Of a DNA stretch of 64,000 bases, positions 17,530 to 27,059 are shown one piece after another; positions within the stretch are counted from its first letter, which is position 1; each line of letters begins with the position of its first letter. Made by a program: the position numbers and the translations under genes. The notes below the pieces were generated by a model that saw only the letters and a list, made by a program, of their open reading frames with translations, had not been told where the DNA came from and did not search any database. The stretch comes from Bradyrhizobium nanningense (GTDB lineage: Bacteria; Pseudomonadota; Alphaproteobacteria; Rhizobiales; Xanthobacteraceae). Location: positions 232,099 to 296,098 of the forward strand of contig NZ_LBJC01000023.1 in NCBI RefSeq assembly GCF_004114535.1, read 5' to 3'.

Positions 17530-17625
17530 AGTGTTTCGGAACCGGAACATCAGGCTGCACACAGCTGAAAGCCCGGCCCGATTGGCGGGCGGGTTACCAA
17601 CAGTCGCTCAATGGAGGACTTGACC
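17530..17625 (+). promoter_or_regulatory. ROSE-type RNA thermometer in the hsp20 leader
   Basis: The last hairpin before the gene masks the ribosome site: AGTC (17602-17605), an unpaired G (17606), CTC (17607-17609), tetraloop AATG, GAG (17614-17616), GACT (17617-17620). The strand includes TCGCT opposite the Shine-Dalgarno GGAGG, with the single bulged G that defines ROSE elements (UYGCU motif). An upstream GC stem GCCCG/CGGGC (17571-17590) matches the stable stems of such leaders. Melting on heating would free the ribosome site. The boundary at 17530 is approximate. Confidence 0.8.
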
Positions 17626-18099
17626 ATGCGTAGCTACGATCTCACCCCGTTCTATCGTTCCACCGTCGGCTTCGACCGCCTCTTCAGCCTGCTCGACCAG
17701 GCCGGTTCGGACGGCGGCAGCCCCGGTTATCCCCCCTACAACATCGAGCGTACCGGCGAGAACGCCTACCGCATCACCGTTGCGGTTTCGGGTTTCGCCA
17801 AGGATGAGCTCTCCATCGTCGCGAAGGAAAACACGCTGACGATCAAGGGCGAAAAGGTCGCCAACGAGAACAGCAAGAACGAGGTGCTTTACCGCGGCAT
17901 CGCCGCGCGTGCCTTCGAGCGCGCCTTCCAGCTCGCCGACTTCGTGCAGGTGAAGGACGCCTCGCTCGAGAACGGGCTGCTTCACGTCGACCTCGTCCGT
18001 GAGATTCCCGAGGCGAAGAAGCCGCGCCAGATCTCGATCAACACCGGCGCGCCGAAGGCGCAGGTGATCGAGAACTCGGCCGCGCAAGCCGCCGCGTAA
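17626..18099 (+). CDS. Hsp20 family small heat-shock protein
   Basis: A 157-residue class-A type small heat-shock protein: an N-terminal region beginning MRSYDLTPFYRSTVGFDRLF, an alpha-crystallin domain from about residue 40 (YNIERTGENAYRITVAVSGF, NTLTIKGEK, ERAFQLADFVQVKDASLENG LLHVDL in pieces) and the C-terminal IXI-like tail ISI. It is an ATP-independent chaperone forming large oligomers. The ATG at 17626 is right because GGAGG lies eight bases before it; an upstream ATG at 17611 overlaps that site. Translation is likely controlled by the ROSE hairpin, and a strong terminator follows. Confidence 0.95.
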   Translation: MRSYDLTPFYRSTVGFDRLFSLLDQAGSDGGSPGYPPYNIERTGENAYRITVAVSGFAKDELSIVAKENTLTIKGEKVANENSKNEVLYRGIAARAFERAFQLADFVQVKDASLENGLLHVDLVREIPEAKKPRQISINTGAPKAQVIENSAAQAAA

Positions 18100-18125
18100 A
18101 TCACGCGCAACTTCCAGGTTACGAA

Positions 18126-18156
18126 AACGCCCCGGTGCCCCGGGGCGTTTTTATTT
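18126..18156 (+). terminator. Rho-independent terminator after hsp20
   Basis: Ten-base perfect arms AACGCCCCGG (18126-18135) and CCGGGGCGTT (18140-18149) with a four-base loop, followed by TTTTATTTT. Confidence 0.9.
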
Positions 18157-18250
18157 TGCGCTGCATCACAGAGCAGTGAGGACGCGTAACGTCGCCGCTG
18201 CGCGCTCCGTCCTTTGGACATCGAACCCAAGAACAAGACGGAGAAAGATC

Positions 18251-19021
18251 ATGTCACTCTGGCGCAGCCTTTTCGTCGCCGCGAGCCTGCTTGTGGCTCC
18301 TCTCAGCCTCGCCCACGCGCAGACACGGCAGACCGTGAAGGCGACGAACGTCGTGCTGGTGCACGGCGCTTGGGCCGACGGCTCGAGCTGGTCCGAGGTG
18401 ATCCCGATCCTGCAGGCCGCGGGCCTGCACGTGACCGCGGTCCAGAATCCACTGTCGTCGCTCAGCGACTCCGTCGAGGCCACCAAGCGCGCGCTGGCCG
18501 AGCAGGACGGTCCCACCGTGCTGGCCGCGCATTCCTGGGGCGGCACCGTGATCAGCCAGGTCGGCACCGATCCAAAGGTGACCGGACTCGTCTATGTCGC
18601 CGCACGCGCGCCCGATGCGAACGAGGATTTCGTCGCGCTGTCGAAGCAGTTTCCGACCGGTCCCGCGCGAGCCGGCATCGTCGAGCGCGACGGCACTACC
18701 AAGCTCTCGGAAGACGCCTTCCTGAAGTACTTTGCCAATGGCGTGAAGCCCGAGCAGGCCAGGGAGCTCTATGCCGTGCAATGGCCGACCGCCGCTTCGA
18801 TCTTCGCCGGCCGCACCACGGAAGCGGCGTGGCACAGCAAGCCGAGTTGGTACGCGGTGTCGAAGAACGACTACACCATCAACCCGGATTTCGAACGCTT
18901 CCTCGCCAAGCGCATGAACGCTACCACGATCGAGCTCGATGCCGGCCATCTCTCGCTGGTGTCACATCCGAAGGAGGTGGCGAATCTGATCCTGGAAGCC
19001 GCGGGGTATACGCGGAGCTGA
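18251..19021 (+). CDS. Secreted alpha/beta hydrolase
   Basis: A 256-residue protein with a signal peptide (MSLWRSLFVAASLLVAPLSL, cleavage after AHA). It shows the EST/alpha-beta hydrolase 6 pattern: NVVLVHGAWADGSSWSEVIP, nucleophile AAHSWGGTVISQ, and the His in LDAGHLSLVSHPKEV. Close relatives are annotated as esterases or non-heme haloperoxidase-like hydrolases, acting on small esters. ATG 18251 is used because the upstream frame has no signal-like features. A large palindromic repeat follows the gene. Confidence 0.88.
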   Translation: MSLWRSLFVAASLLVAPLSLAHAQTRQTVKATNVVLVHGAWADGSSWSEVIPILQAAGLHVTAVQNPLSSLSDSVEATKRALAEQDGPTVLAAHSWGGTVISQVGTDPKVTGLVYVAARAPDANEDFVALSKQFPTGPARAGIVERDGTTKLSEDAFLKYFANGVKPEQARELYAVQWPTAASIFAGRTTEAAWHSKPSWYAVSKNDYTINPDFERFLAKRMNATTIELDAGHLSLVSHPKEVANLILEAAGYTRS

Positions 19022-19088
19022 GGCTTAGCCGCCGTCACGCAGAAGCGCCCGAAATTTTCGGGCGGTCTTGCTTAGCTCTCACCCCATC

Positions 19089-19216
19089 GTCGTCCCTGCG
19101 AACGCAGGGACCCATAGCCACAGGGCGAAGTTTGGCGAAGATTGGTGATCCGGTACTCGCGCCTCATCCCCACCGATCGATCACGCGGTATGGGTCCCCG
19201 CCTTCGCGGGGACGAC
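19089..19216. repeat. Large palindromic repeat, GTCGTCCC...GGGGACGAC family
   Basis: Outer arms GTCGTCCCTGCGAACGCAGG and the inverted TATGGGTCCCC/GGGGACGAC at the right end; each arm is itself a hairpin. A typical Bradyrhizobium intergenic palindrome, sitting between convergent genes. Confidence 0.75.
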
Positions 19217-19257
19217 ACCGTTGATTTGGTTGGCGCCGTCGCGCCAAACTCGCAGCG

Positions 19258-20001
19258 CTAATCGAGCCCCTGCGCGGCCGGCATGTCCTGTGTCGGCAGG
19301 ATCGTCGGGGCAGGCTTGGCTTGGCCGACGGTCGGCGCGGCGGCCTGCGCCGCAGCCTCGGCCGGCTTCGCCTGCGCGGCCGCGGTTTGCTGCGGGGCCG
19401 GTGCTTGAGCCCGCTGCACCACCGTCTCCGCCGGCTTGGCGGCGACCGGCGTCTCGCCGCGCGACGGAGCGGCTTTGGGCAACGGTACCTTACGGCTTGC
19501 CACATGCGGAATCGCGGCCGGCGGGCGCGGCGGACCGCTGCGGACCATGGTTGGCGGCGGCAGCGCGGTTTGCGGCCCGTAAGGCGCAACCGCGCGTTCC
19601 TCATAGACGGGCGCCATGCCATAGGCATCGGCGGCCGGCAGGAAGCGGATAATCCGGCCGTCGCGGGCATCGATCACGAGCCGGCCATCGTCGCCGCGGC
19701 GATCGATCACCGCGATGGTGTAGACGCTGCCGCGCAGGCGCGGGATGCCGAGCGGCGAGAAGCCGTTGTCGCGCAGGACCGCATAGACCTCGGTGGCCGG
19801 CAGCAGCGCAGGCGCCGGGCCGCGCTCCTCATAGCCGTAACGCGGCGGCGGCGCGGCTTCGCCCGGCACGTACGGTCCGTCGAAATCCGACACCGCGACA
19901 TAGCCCCCGCCCCCGATACCGCTCGCCGGAACTTGTGCCCGAGCGGCGGTTGCAGCCAGCGCCAGCGCGACAGCAGCCACACATCCTGTGAAAAACTTCA
20001 T
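19258..20001 (-). CDS. Exported Ala/Pro-rich protein with PepSY-like region
   Basis: A 247-residue protein with a signal peptide (MKFFTGCVAAVALALAATAA, cleavage near ARA-Q). Residues 60-120 form the only ordered-looking part: VYAVLRDNGFSPLGIPR followed by YTIAVIDRRGDDGRLVIDA and GRIIRFLP, a short alpha-beta pattern like a PepSY domain. The remaining C-terminal half is Ala/Pro/Gln/Lys-rich and probably disordered or wall/membrane spanning. Such proteins are frequent in Bradyrhizobium and have no known role. It is divergent from the gltB operon. Confidence 0.7.
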   Translation of the reverse strand: MKFFTGCVAAVALALAATAARAQVPASGIGGGGYVAVSDFDGPYVPGEAAPPPRYGYEERGPAPALLPATEVYAVLRDNGFSPLGIPRLRGSVYTIAVIDRRGDDGRLVIDARDGRIIRFLPAADAYGMAPVYEERAVAPYGPQTALPPPTMVRSGPPRPPAAIPHVASRKVPLPKAAPSRGETPVAAKPAETVVQRAQAPAPQQTAAAQAKPAEAAAQAAAPTVGQAKPAPTILPTQDMPAAQGLD

Positions 20002-20494
20002 GGTCGATACGCTCCTGTCAGGCCCCCGAACGCCTCGCGCTCTTTCGCTTCTTGCGGCGTGGCGCTCCGTTCGAAGGGCTGAGGCGAAGCTTCATTCGGG
20101 ATTCCGGCGTCCACAGGGCCGGATCGGGGCGCGTTTGCTCCAAAAGCGAGGCTGCGCAACTTTTGGAAAGCGATTGATTGACTTATCGGGAATCGGGACT
20201 TCCGCACGCTTGTGTGCTAGACAAAAATTTGGCAAGGTGATGGTTAGGACAGGAAGACTGTCTCAATTTTGCTTGCGGTCCCGGCACAGGGATTGCAGCG
20301 AATCCTGGTGCTCTTGAGCCCCAGGAAGGTACCAGGCAAAGCCGTTCTCGGGGACGAAGAGCGCCTAGGCCTGAATTTAAGAAAATGCGGCTCGCTAACG
20401 GACGAGCGGTAACCCAGAGGCGGGTGCCGCGGAACGCCCAAGGTGCGCCGAAGATGGCGGTGAGGCAGCTTGCCGCATGGAGAGGACAGGAACA
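20002..20494. other. Long structured leader/promoter region of gltBD
   Basis: No gene is seen in 493 bases. Toward gltB there are three short stem-loops: GGATT/AATCC (20290-20305), overlapping CCTGG/CCAGG (20304-20325), and GCTCG/CGAGC (20390-20407). They could be part of an untranslated leader. No riboswitch family is recognised and no consensus sigma-54 site was found. Confidence 0.35.
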
Positions 20495-23400
20495 ATGAAC
20501 GGGTCGCAATTCGAGCGCGCAAGCATCGTGGCAGAACAGCTGTCGGCGACGGCCGCCTCGAAAACGACCGATCCGATTCAGGAGCACAATTCGCGCCCCA
20601 AGGCCGAAGGCCTGTACGACCCCGCCCTCGAAAAGGATTCCTGCGGGGTCGGCTTCATCGCCAACATCAAGGGCCGGAAGTCGCACGCGATCGTCGCGGA
20701 CGCGCTGAGCATCCTCTGCAACCTCGAGCATCGTGGTGCCGTCGGCGCCGACCCGCGCGCCGGTGACGGCGCCGGCATTCTGGTGCAGATCCCGCACGCC
20801 TTCTTCAGCCGCAAGGCTGGGGAGATCGGCTTCGCGCTGCCGGCGCCCGGCGAGTACGCCATCGGCGCGCTGTTCATGCCGCGCGACACCGCCTGGCGCA
20901 ACGTCATCAAGAGCATCATCGCCGACCAGATCAAGGAAGAGGGTCTGACCCTGCTCGGCTGGCGCGACGTGCCGACCGACAATTCCTCGCTCGGCGTCAC
21001 CGTGAAGCCGACCGAGCCCGCCTGCATGCAGGTGTTCATCGGCCGCAACGGCACCGCCAAGACCGAGGACGAGTTCGAGCGCCGGCTCTACATCCTGCGC
21101 AAGTCGATCTCGCAGGCGATCTACCAGCGCCGCGACCGCGGGCTTGCAGGCTACTATCCCTGCTCGATGTCCTGCCGCACCGTGATCTACAAGGGCATGT
21201 TCCTCGCCGACCAGCTCGGCAAGTACTATCCCGATCTGCACGAGAAGGACTTTGAGAGCGCGCTCGCGCTCGTTCACCAGCGCTTCTCGACCAACACCTT
21301 CCCGGCCTGGTCGCTGGCGCATCCCTACCGCATGATCGCGCATAATGGCGAGATCAACACGCTGCGCGGCAACACCAACTGGATGGCGGCGCGGCAGGCT
21401 TCGGTGAGCTCCGAGCTGTACGGCAAGGACATCAACCGGCTCTGGCCCATTTCTTATGAAGGCCAGTCGGACACCGCCTGCTTCGACAACGCGCTCGAAT
21501 TCCTGGTGCAGGGCGGCTACTCGCTGCCGCATGCCGTCATGATGATGATTCCGGAAGCCTGGGCCGGCAATCCGCTGATGGACGAGAAGCGCCGCGCCTT
21601 CTACGAATATCACGCCGCGCTGATGGAGCCATGGGACGGCCCCGCCGCGATCGCCTTTACCGACGGCCGCCAGATCGGCGCCACACTCGATCGCAACGGC
21701 CTCCGGCCCGCGCGCTATCTCGTCACCAAGGACGACCGCATCGTGATGGCGTCCGAGATGGGCGTGCTGACGATTCCCGAGGACCAGATCATCACCAAGT
21801 GGCGCTTGCAGCCCGGCAAGATGCTGCTGGTCGACCTCGAACAGGGTCGCCTCATTCCTGACGACGAGATCAAGGCCGACCTCGCCCGGAGCCACCCCTA
21901 CAAGGAGTGGCTGGAGCGAACCCAGATCGTGCTGGAAGAGCTGCCGAAGGTGCCGACAACAGGCGTGCGCTCCAATTTGTCGCTTTTGGATCGCCAGCAG
22001 GCGTTCGGCTACAGCCAGGAAGACATCGCCATCCTGATGACGCCGATGGCAGCCACCGGCGAAGAGGCCGCGGGCTCGATGGGCAACGACACGCCGATCT
22101 CGGCGCTATCGGACAGGGCCAAGCCGCTGTTCACCTACTTCAAGCAGAACTTCGCGCAGGTCACCAACCCGCCGATCGACCCGATCCGCGAGGAGCTGGT
22201 GATGAGCCTCGTCTCCATCATCGGACCGCGGCCGAACCTGTTCGACCTGCAGGGCATGGCCACCACCAAGCGTCTCGAAGTGCGCCAGCCGATCCTGACC
22301 GACGCGGACCTCGAAAAGGTCCGCTCGATCTCGGACGTGGCCGACACCCACTTCAAGTCGCGCACGCTGGACACCACTTTCCACGCCGGTCTCGGTGCGG
22401 CCGGCATGGACCAGGTGCTGGACGAGCTCTGCGCACGCGCCGAGAGCGCGGTGCGCGAGGGCGTCAACATCATCATCCTGTCCGACCGCATGGTCGGTAC
22501 CGACCGGGTGCCGATCCCGTCGCTGCTGGCTTGTGCCTCGGTGCATCATCACCTGATCCGCACGGGCCTGCGTACCTCGGTCGGCCTCGTCGTCGAATCC
22601 GGCGAGCCGCGCGAGGTGCATCACTTCGCCTGCCTGGCCGGCTACGGCGCGGAGGCGATCAATCCCTACCTCGCGTTCGAAACCATCGTCGCGATGAAGG
22701 ACCGCCTGCCCGGCTCGCTTGACGACTACGAGATCGTCAAGCGCTACATCAAGTCGATCGGCAAGGGCCTGCTCAAGGTGATGTCCAAGATGGGCATCTC
22801 GACCTACCAGTCCTATTGCGGCGCGCAGATCTTCGACGCCGTCGGCCTCAAGGCCGACTTCGTCGCCAAGTTCTTCGCCGGCACCCACAGCCGCGTCGAG
22901 GGCGTCGGCCTTGCCGAAATCGCTGAAGAAGCCGTGCGCCGTCATGCCGACGCGTTCGGCGAGGCACTGGTCTACAAGACCGCGCTCGATGTCGGCGGCG
23001 AATATGCCTATCGCAGCCGCGGCGAGGACCATGCCTGGACCGCGGAGTCGGTGTCGCTGCTGCAGCACGCCGCGCGCGGCAATTCGCAGGAGCGCTACCG
23101 CGCCTTCGCCAAGACCCTCAACGAGCAGTCCGAGCGCCTGCTGACGCTGCGCGGCCTGTTCCGGATCAAGAACGCGGAGGAAGAGAAGCGCAAGCCGATC
23201 CCGCTCGACCAGGTCGAGCCGGCCAAGGACATCGTCAGGCGCTTCGCCACGGGCGCGATGAGCTTCGGCTCGATCTCGCGCGAGGCGCACACCACGCTCG
23301 CGATCGCCATGAATCGGATCGGCGGCAAGTCGAACACCGGTGAAGGCGGCGAGGAAGCCGACCGCTTCAAGCCGATGCCGAACGGCGATTCCATGCGCTC

Positions 23401-25228
23401 GGCAATCAAGCAGGTCGCCTCGGGCCGCTTCGGCGTCACCACGGAGTATCTCGTCAACTCCGACATGATGCAGATCAAGATGGCACAGGGCGCCAAGCCC
23501 GGCGAAGGCGGCCAGCTGCCCGGCCACAAGGTCGACGCGACCATCGCCAAGGTCCGGCACTCGACGCCGGGCGTCGGCCTGATCTCGCCGCCGCCGCACC
23601 ACGACATCTACTCGATCGAGGATCTGGCGCAGCTCATCTACGACCTCAAGAACGTCAACCCGACGGGCGACGTCTCGGTCAAGCTCGTCTCCGAGATCGG
23701 CGTCGGCACGGTGGCTGCGGGCGTCGCCAAGGCGCGCGCCGACCATGTCACCATCGCGGGCTTCGAGGGCGGCACCGGTGCTTCGCCCCTGACCTCGATC
23801 AAGCATGCCGGCAGCCCCTGGGAGATCGGCCTCGCCGAAACCCACCAGACCCTGGTGCGCGAGCGGCTGCGCAGCCGCATCGTGGTCCAGGTCGACGGCG
23901 GCTTCCGCACCGGCCGTGACGTCGTGATCGGCGCGCTGCTCGGCGCCGACGAGTTCGGCTTTGCGACCGCGCCGCTGATCGCGGCCGGCTGCATCATGAT
24001 GCGCAAGTGCCATCTCAACACCTGCCCGGTCGGCGTCGCGACCCAGGACCCCGTCCTGCGCAAGCGCTTCACCGGCCAGCCCGAGCACGTGATCAACTAC
24101 TTCTTCTTCGTCGCGGAGGAAGTCCGCGAGATCATGGCCTCGCTCGGCTTCCGCACCTTCAACGAGATGATCGGCCAGGTGCAGCTGCTCGACCAGACCA
24201 AGCTGGTCGCGCACTGGAAGGCCAAGGGGCTCGACTTCTCCAAGCTGTTCGTCAAGCAGAAGGAAGACAAGGGCCAGAAGATCTATCACTCCGAGCGCCA
24301 GAACCATCACCTGGAGGCGGTGCTCGACCGCTCGCTGATCGAGCAGGCAAAGCCTGCACTCGACCGCGGCGCGCCGGTGAAGATCGAGGCCAAGATCAAC
24401 AGCACCAACCGCTCCGCGGGCGCGATGCTGTCCGGTGCCGTCGCCAAGATCTACGGCCATGCCGGCCTGCCGCACGACACCATCCATGTCGGCCTCACGG
24501 GCACCGCCGGTCAGGCCTTCGGCGCCTGGCTCGCCCACGGCGTCACCTTCGAGCTCGAGGGTGAAGGCAACGACTATGTCGGCAAGGGCCTCTCGGGCGG
24601 CAAGATCATCGTCAAGCCGCCGGCCAACAGCAGCATCGTGCCGGAAGAGAGCATCATCGTCGGCAACACCGTGATGTACGGCGCGATTGCAGGCGAGTGC
24701 TATTTCCGCGGCATCGCCGGCGAGCGTTTCGCCGTGCGCAACTCGGGCGCGATCGCCGTGGTCGAGGGCGCGGGCGATCATTGCTGCGAATACATGACCG
24801 GCGGCATCGTGGTCGTGCTCGGCAAGACCGGGCGCAACTTCGCGGCCGGCATGTCCGGCGGCATCGCCTATGTGCTCGACGAGACCGGCGACTTCGACAA
24901 GCTGTGCAACCTCAGCATGGTCGAACTCGAGCCGGTGCTGTCCGAAGAGCTGATCAACGCCGGCACCTACAACCATGCCGGTGACCTCGAGGCGCACGGC
25001 CGGGTCGACGTGTTCAAGAACCTGCTCGCCTCCGACGTCGAGCGGCTGCACGTCCTGATCTCTCGCCACGCCAAAGCCACCGGCTCCAAGCGTGCCGCCG
25101 ACATCCTTGCCAATTGGAAGGACTGGCTGCCCAAATTCCGCAAGGTGATGCCGGTCGAGTACCGGCGCGCGCTGCGCGAAATGGCCGCCAACGCGGACGC
25201 CGAGCCGAAAATCGCGATCGGGGCGTAA
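20495..25228 (+). CDS. gltB: Glutamate synthase (NADPH) large subunit
   Basis: A 1577-residue GOGAT alpha subunit. A 49-residue propeptide precedes the catalytic C50 in LEKDSCGVGF, the N-terminal nucleophile of the class II glutaminase domain. The central domain and the FMN-binding synthase domain follow, with the 3Fe-4S cluster cysteines in CIMMRKCHLNTCPVG (C-x5-C-x4-C) and the C-terminal beta-helix GXXGXXXG repeats (GGKIIVKPP, AAGMSGGIAYV). It makes glutamate from glutamine and 2-oxoglutarate with GltD. The ATG at 20495 has AGGACAGG upstream; the ATG at 20477 overlaps that region. gltD follows after a palindromic repeat. Confidence 0.97.
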   Translation: MNGSQFERASIVAEQLSATAASKTTDPIQEHNSRPKAEGLYDPALEKDSCGVGFIANIKGRKSHAIVADALSILCNLEHRGAVGADPRAGDGAGILVQIPHAFFSRKAGEIGFALPAPGEYAIGALFMPRDTAWRNVIKSIIADQIKEEGLTLLGWRDVPTDNSSLGVTVKPTEPACMQVFIGRNGTAKTEDEFERRLYILRKSISQAIYQRRDRGLAGYYPCSMSCRTVIYKGMFLADQLGKYYPDLHEKDFESALALVHQRFSTNTFPAWSLAHPYRMIAHNGEINTLRGNTNWMAARQASVSSELYGKDINRLWPISYEGQSDTACFDNALEFLVQGGYSLPHAVMMMIPEAWAGNPLMDEKRRAFYEYHAALMEPWDGPAAIAFTDGRQIGATLDRNGLRPARYLVTKDDRIVMASEMGVLTIPEDQIITKWRLQPGKMLLVDLEQGRLIPDDEIKADLARSHPYKEWLERTQIVLEELPKVPTTGVRSNLSLLDRQQAFGYSQEDIAILMTPMAATGEEAAGSMGNDTPISALSDRAKPLFTYFKQNFAQVTNPPIDPIREELVMSLVSIIGPRPNLFDLQGMATTKRLEVRQPILTDADLEKVRSISDVADTHFKSRTLDTTFHAGLGAAGMDQVLDELCARAESAVREGVNIIILSDRMVGTDRVPIPSLLACASVHHHLIRTGLRTSVGLVVESGEPREVHHFACLAGYGAEAINPYLAFETIVAMKDRLPGSLDDYEIVKRYIKSIGKGLLKVMSKMGISTYQSYCGAQIFDAVGLKADFVAKFFAGTHSRVEGVGLAEIAEEAVRRHADAFGEALVYKTALDVGGEYAYRSRGEDHAWTAESVSLLQHAARGNSQERYRAFAKTLNEQSERLLTLRGLFRIKNAEEEKRKPIPLDQVEPAKDIVRRFATGAMSFGSISREAHTTLAIAMNRIGGKSNTGEGGEEADRFKPMPNGDSMRSAIKQVASGRFGVTTEYLVNSDMMQIKMAQGAKPGEGGQLPGHKVDATIAKVRHSTPGVGLISPPPHHDIYSIEDLAQLIYDLKNVNPTGDVSVKLVSEIGVGTVAAGVAKARADHVTIAGFEGGTGASPLTSIKHAGSPWEIGLAETHQTLVRERLRSRIVVQVDGGFRTGRDVVIGALLGADEFGFATAPLIAAGCIMMRKCHLNTCPVGVATQDPVLRKRFTGQPEHVINYFFFVAEEVREIMASLGFRTFNEMIGQVQLLDQTKLVAHWKAKGLDFSKLFVKQKEDKGQKIYHSERQNHHLEAVLDRSLIEQAKPALDRGAPVKIEAKINSTNRSAGAMLSGAVAKIYGHAGLPHDTIHVGLTGTAGQAFGAWLAHGVTFELEGEGNDYVGKGLSGGKIIVKPPANSSIVPEESIIVGNTVMYGAIAGECYFRGIAGERFAVRNSGAIAVVEGAGDHCCEYMTGGIVVVLGKTGRNFAAGMSGGIAYVLDETGDFDKLCNLSMVELEPVLSEELINAGTYNHAGDLEAHGRVDVFKNLLASDVERLHVLISRHAKATGSKRAADILANWKDWLPKFRKVMPVEYRRALREMAANADAEPKIAIGA

Positions 25229-25236
25229 GAGAGAAG

Positions 25237-25343
25237 CCTCATGGTGAGGAGGCGCGAAGCGCCGTCTCGAACCATGAGACCACCATCCGGGCCTCTATCC
25301 TTCGAGACGCGGCGCGAAGAGCGCGCCGCTCCTCAGGATGAGG
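25237..25343. repeat. Palindromic repeat inside the gltB-gltD spacer
   Basis: CCTCATGGTGAGGAGGCGCG at the left and GCGCCGCTCCTCAGGATGAGG-type sequence at the right, with TCTCGAACCATGAG and CCTTCGAGACG between. It is a dispersed Bradyrhizobium palindrome lying between two genes of one enzyme, so it is likely transcribed and could set their relative expression. Confidence 0.7.
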
Positions 25344-25386
25344 AGTGAGAGAACAAACGAATTAAGCGGCAGGGACTTCGGGTTTA

Positions 25387-26838
<1,452 letters not shown>

Positions 26839-26910
26839 GCGAGGCGCGAGCCACCTGATCAGCAAACAGTGTCATCGTCCGCCTTGTGCGCAATTGCGCC
26901 CTGGAGCGGG

Positions 26911-26993
26911 CGATCCAGTATTCCAGAGACGTCAGACGTATACGGATAGGCCGCGGCGTACTGGATGCCCCCGGTCAAGCCGGGGCATGACAG
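26911..26993. repeat. Palindromic repeat downstream of gltD
   Basis: GATCCAGTA near 26912 is inverted at TACTGGATG (26959-26967), followed by a second hairpin CCCCGG...CCGGGGCATGAC. Typical intergenic repeat; it lies between convergent gltD and the porin-like gene and may help terminate both. Confidence 0.65.
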
Positions 26994-27059
26994 CGGAGTG
27001 GGTGGCGAGAGCCGGGGCCAACGAAGCGGCATGCGCTCAAACGCGGCTTGCCGCCGCTC

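Noticed and set aside
20183..21895. 570-codon frame opposite the first third of gltB
   Set aside because: Shadow frame running into the gltB leader; no recognisable fold.
22106..25069. Large 987-codon open frame opposite gltB
   Set aside because: It is the antisense shadow of gltB, with Asp/Arg/Val/Leu-rich composition and no domain; high GC creates such frames.
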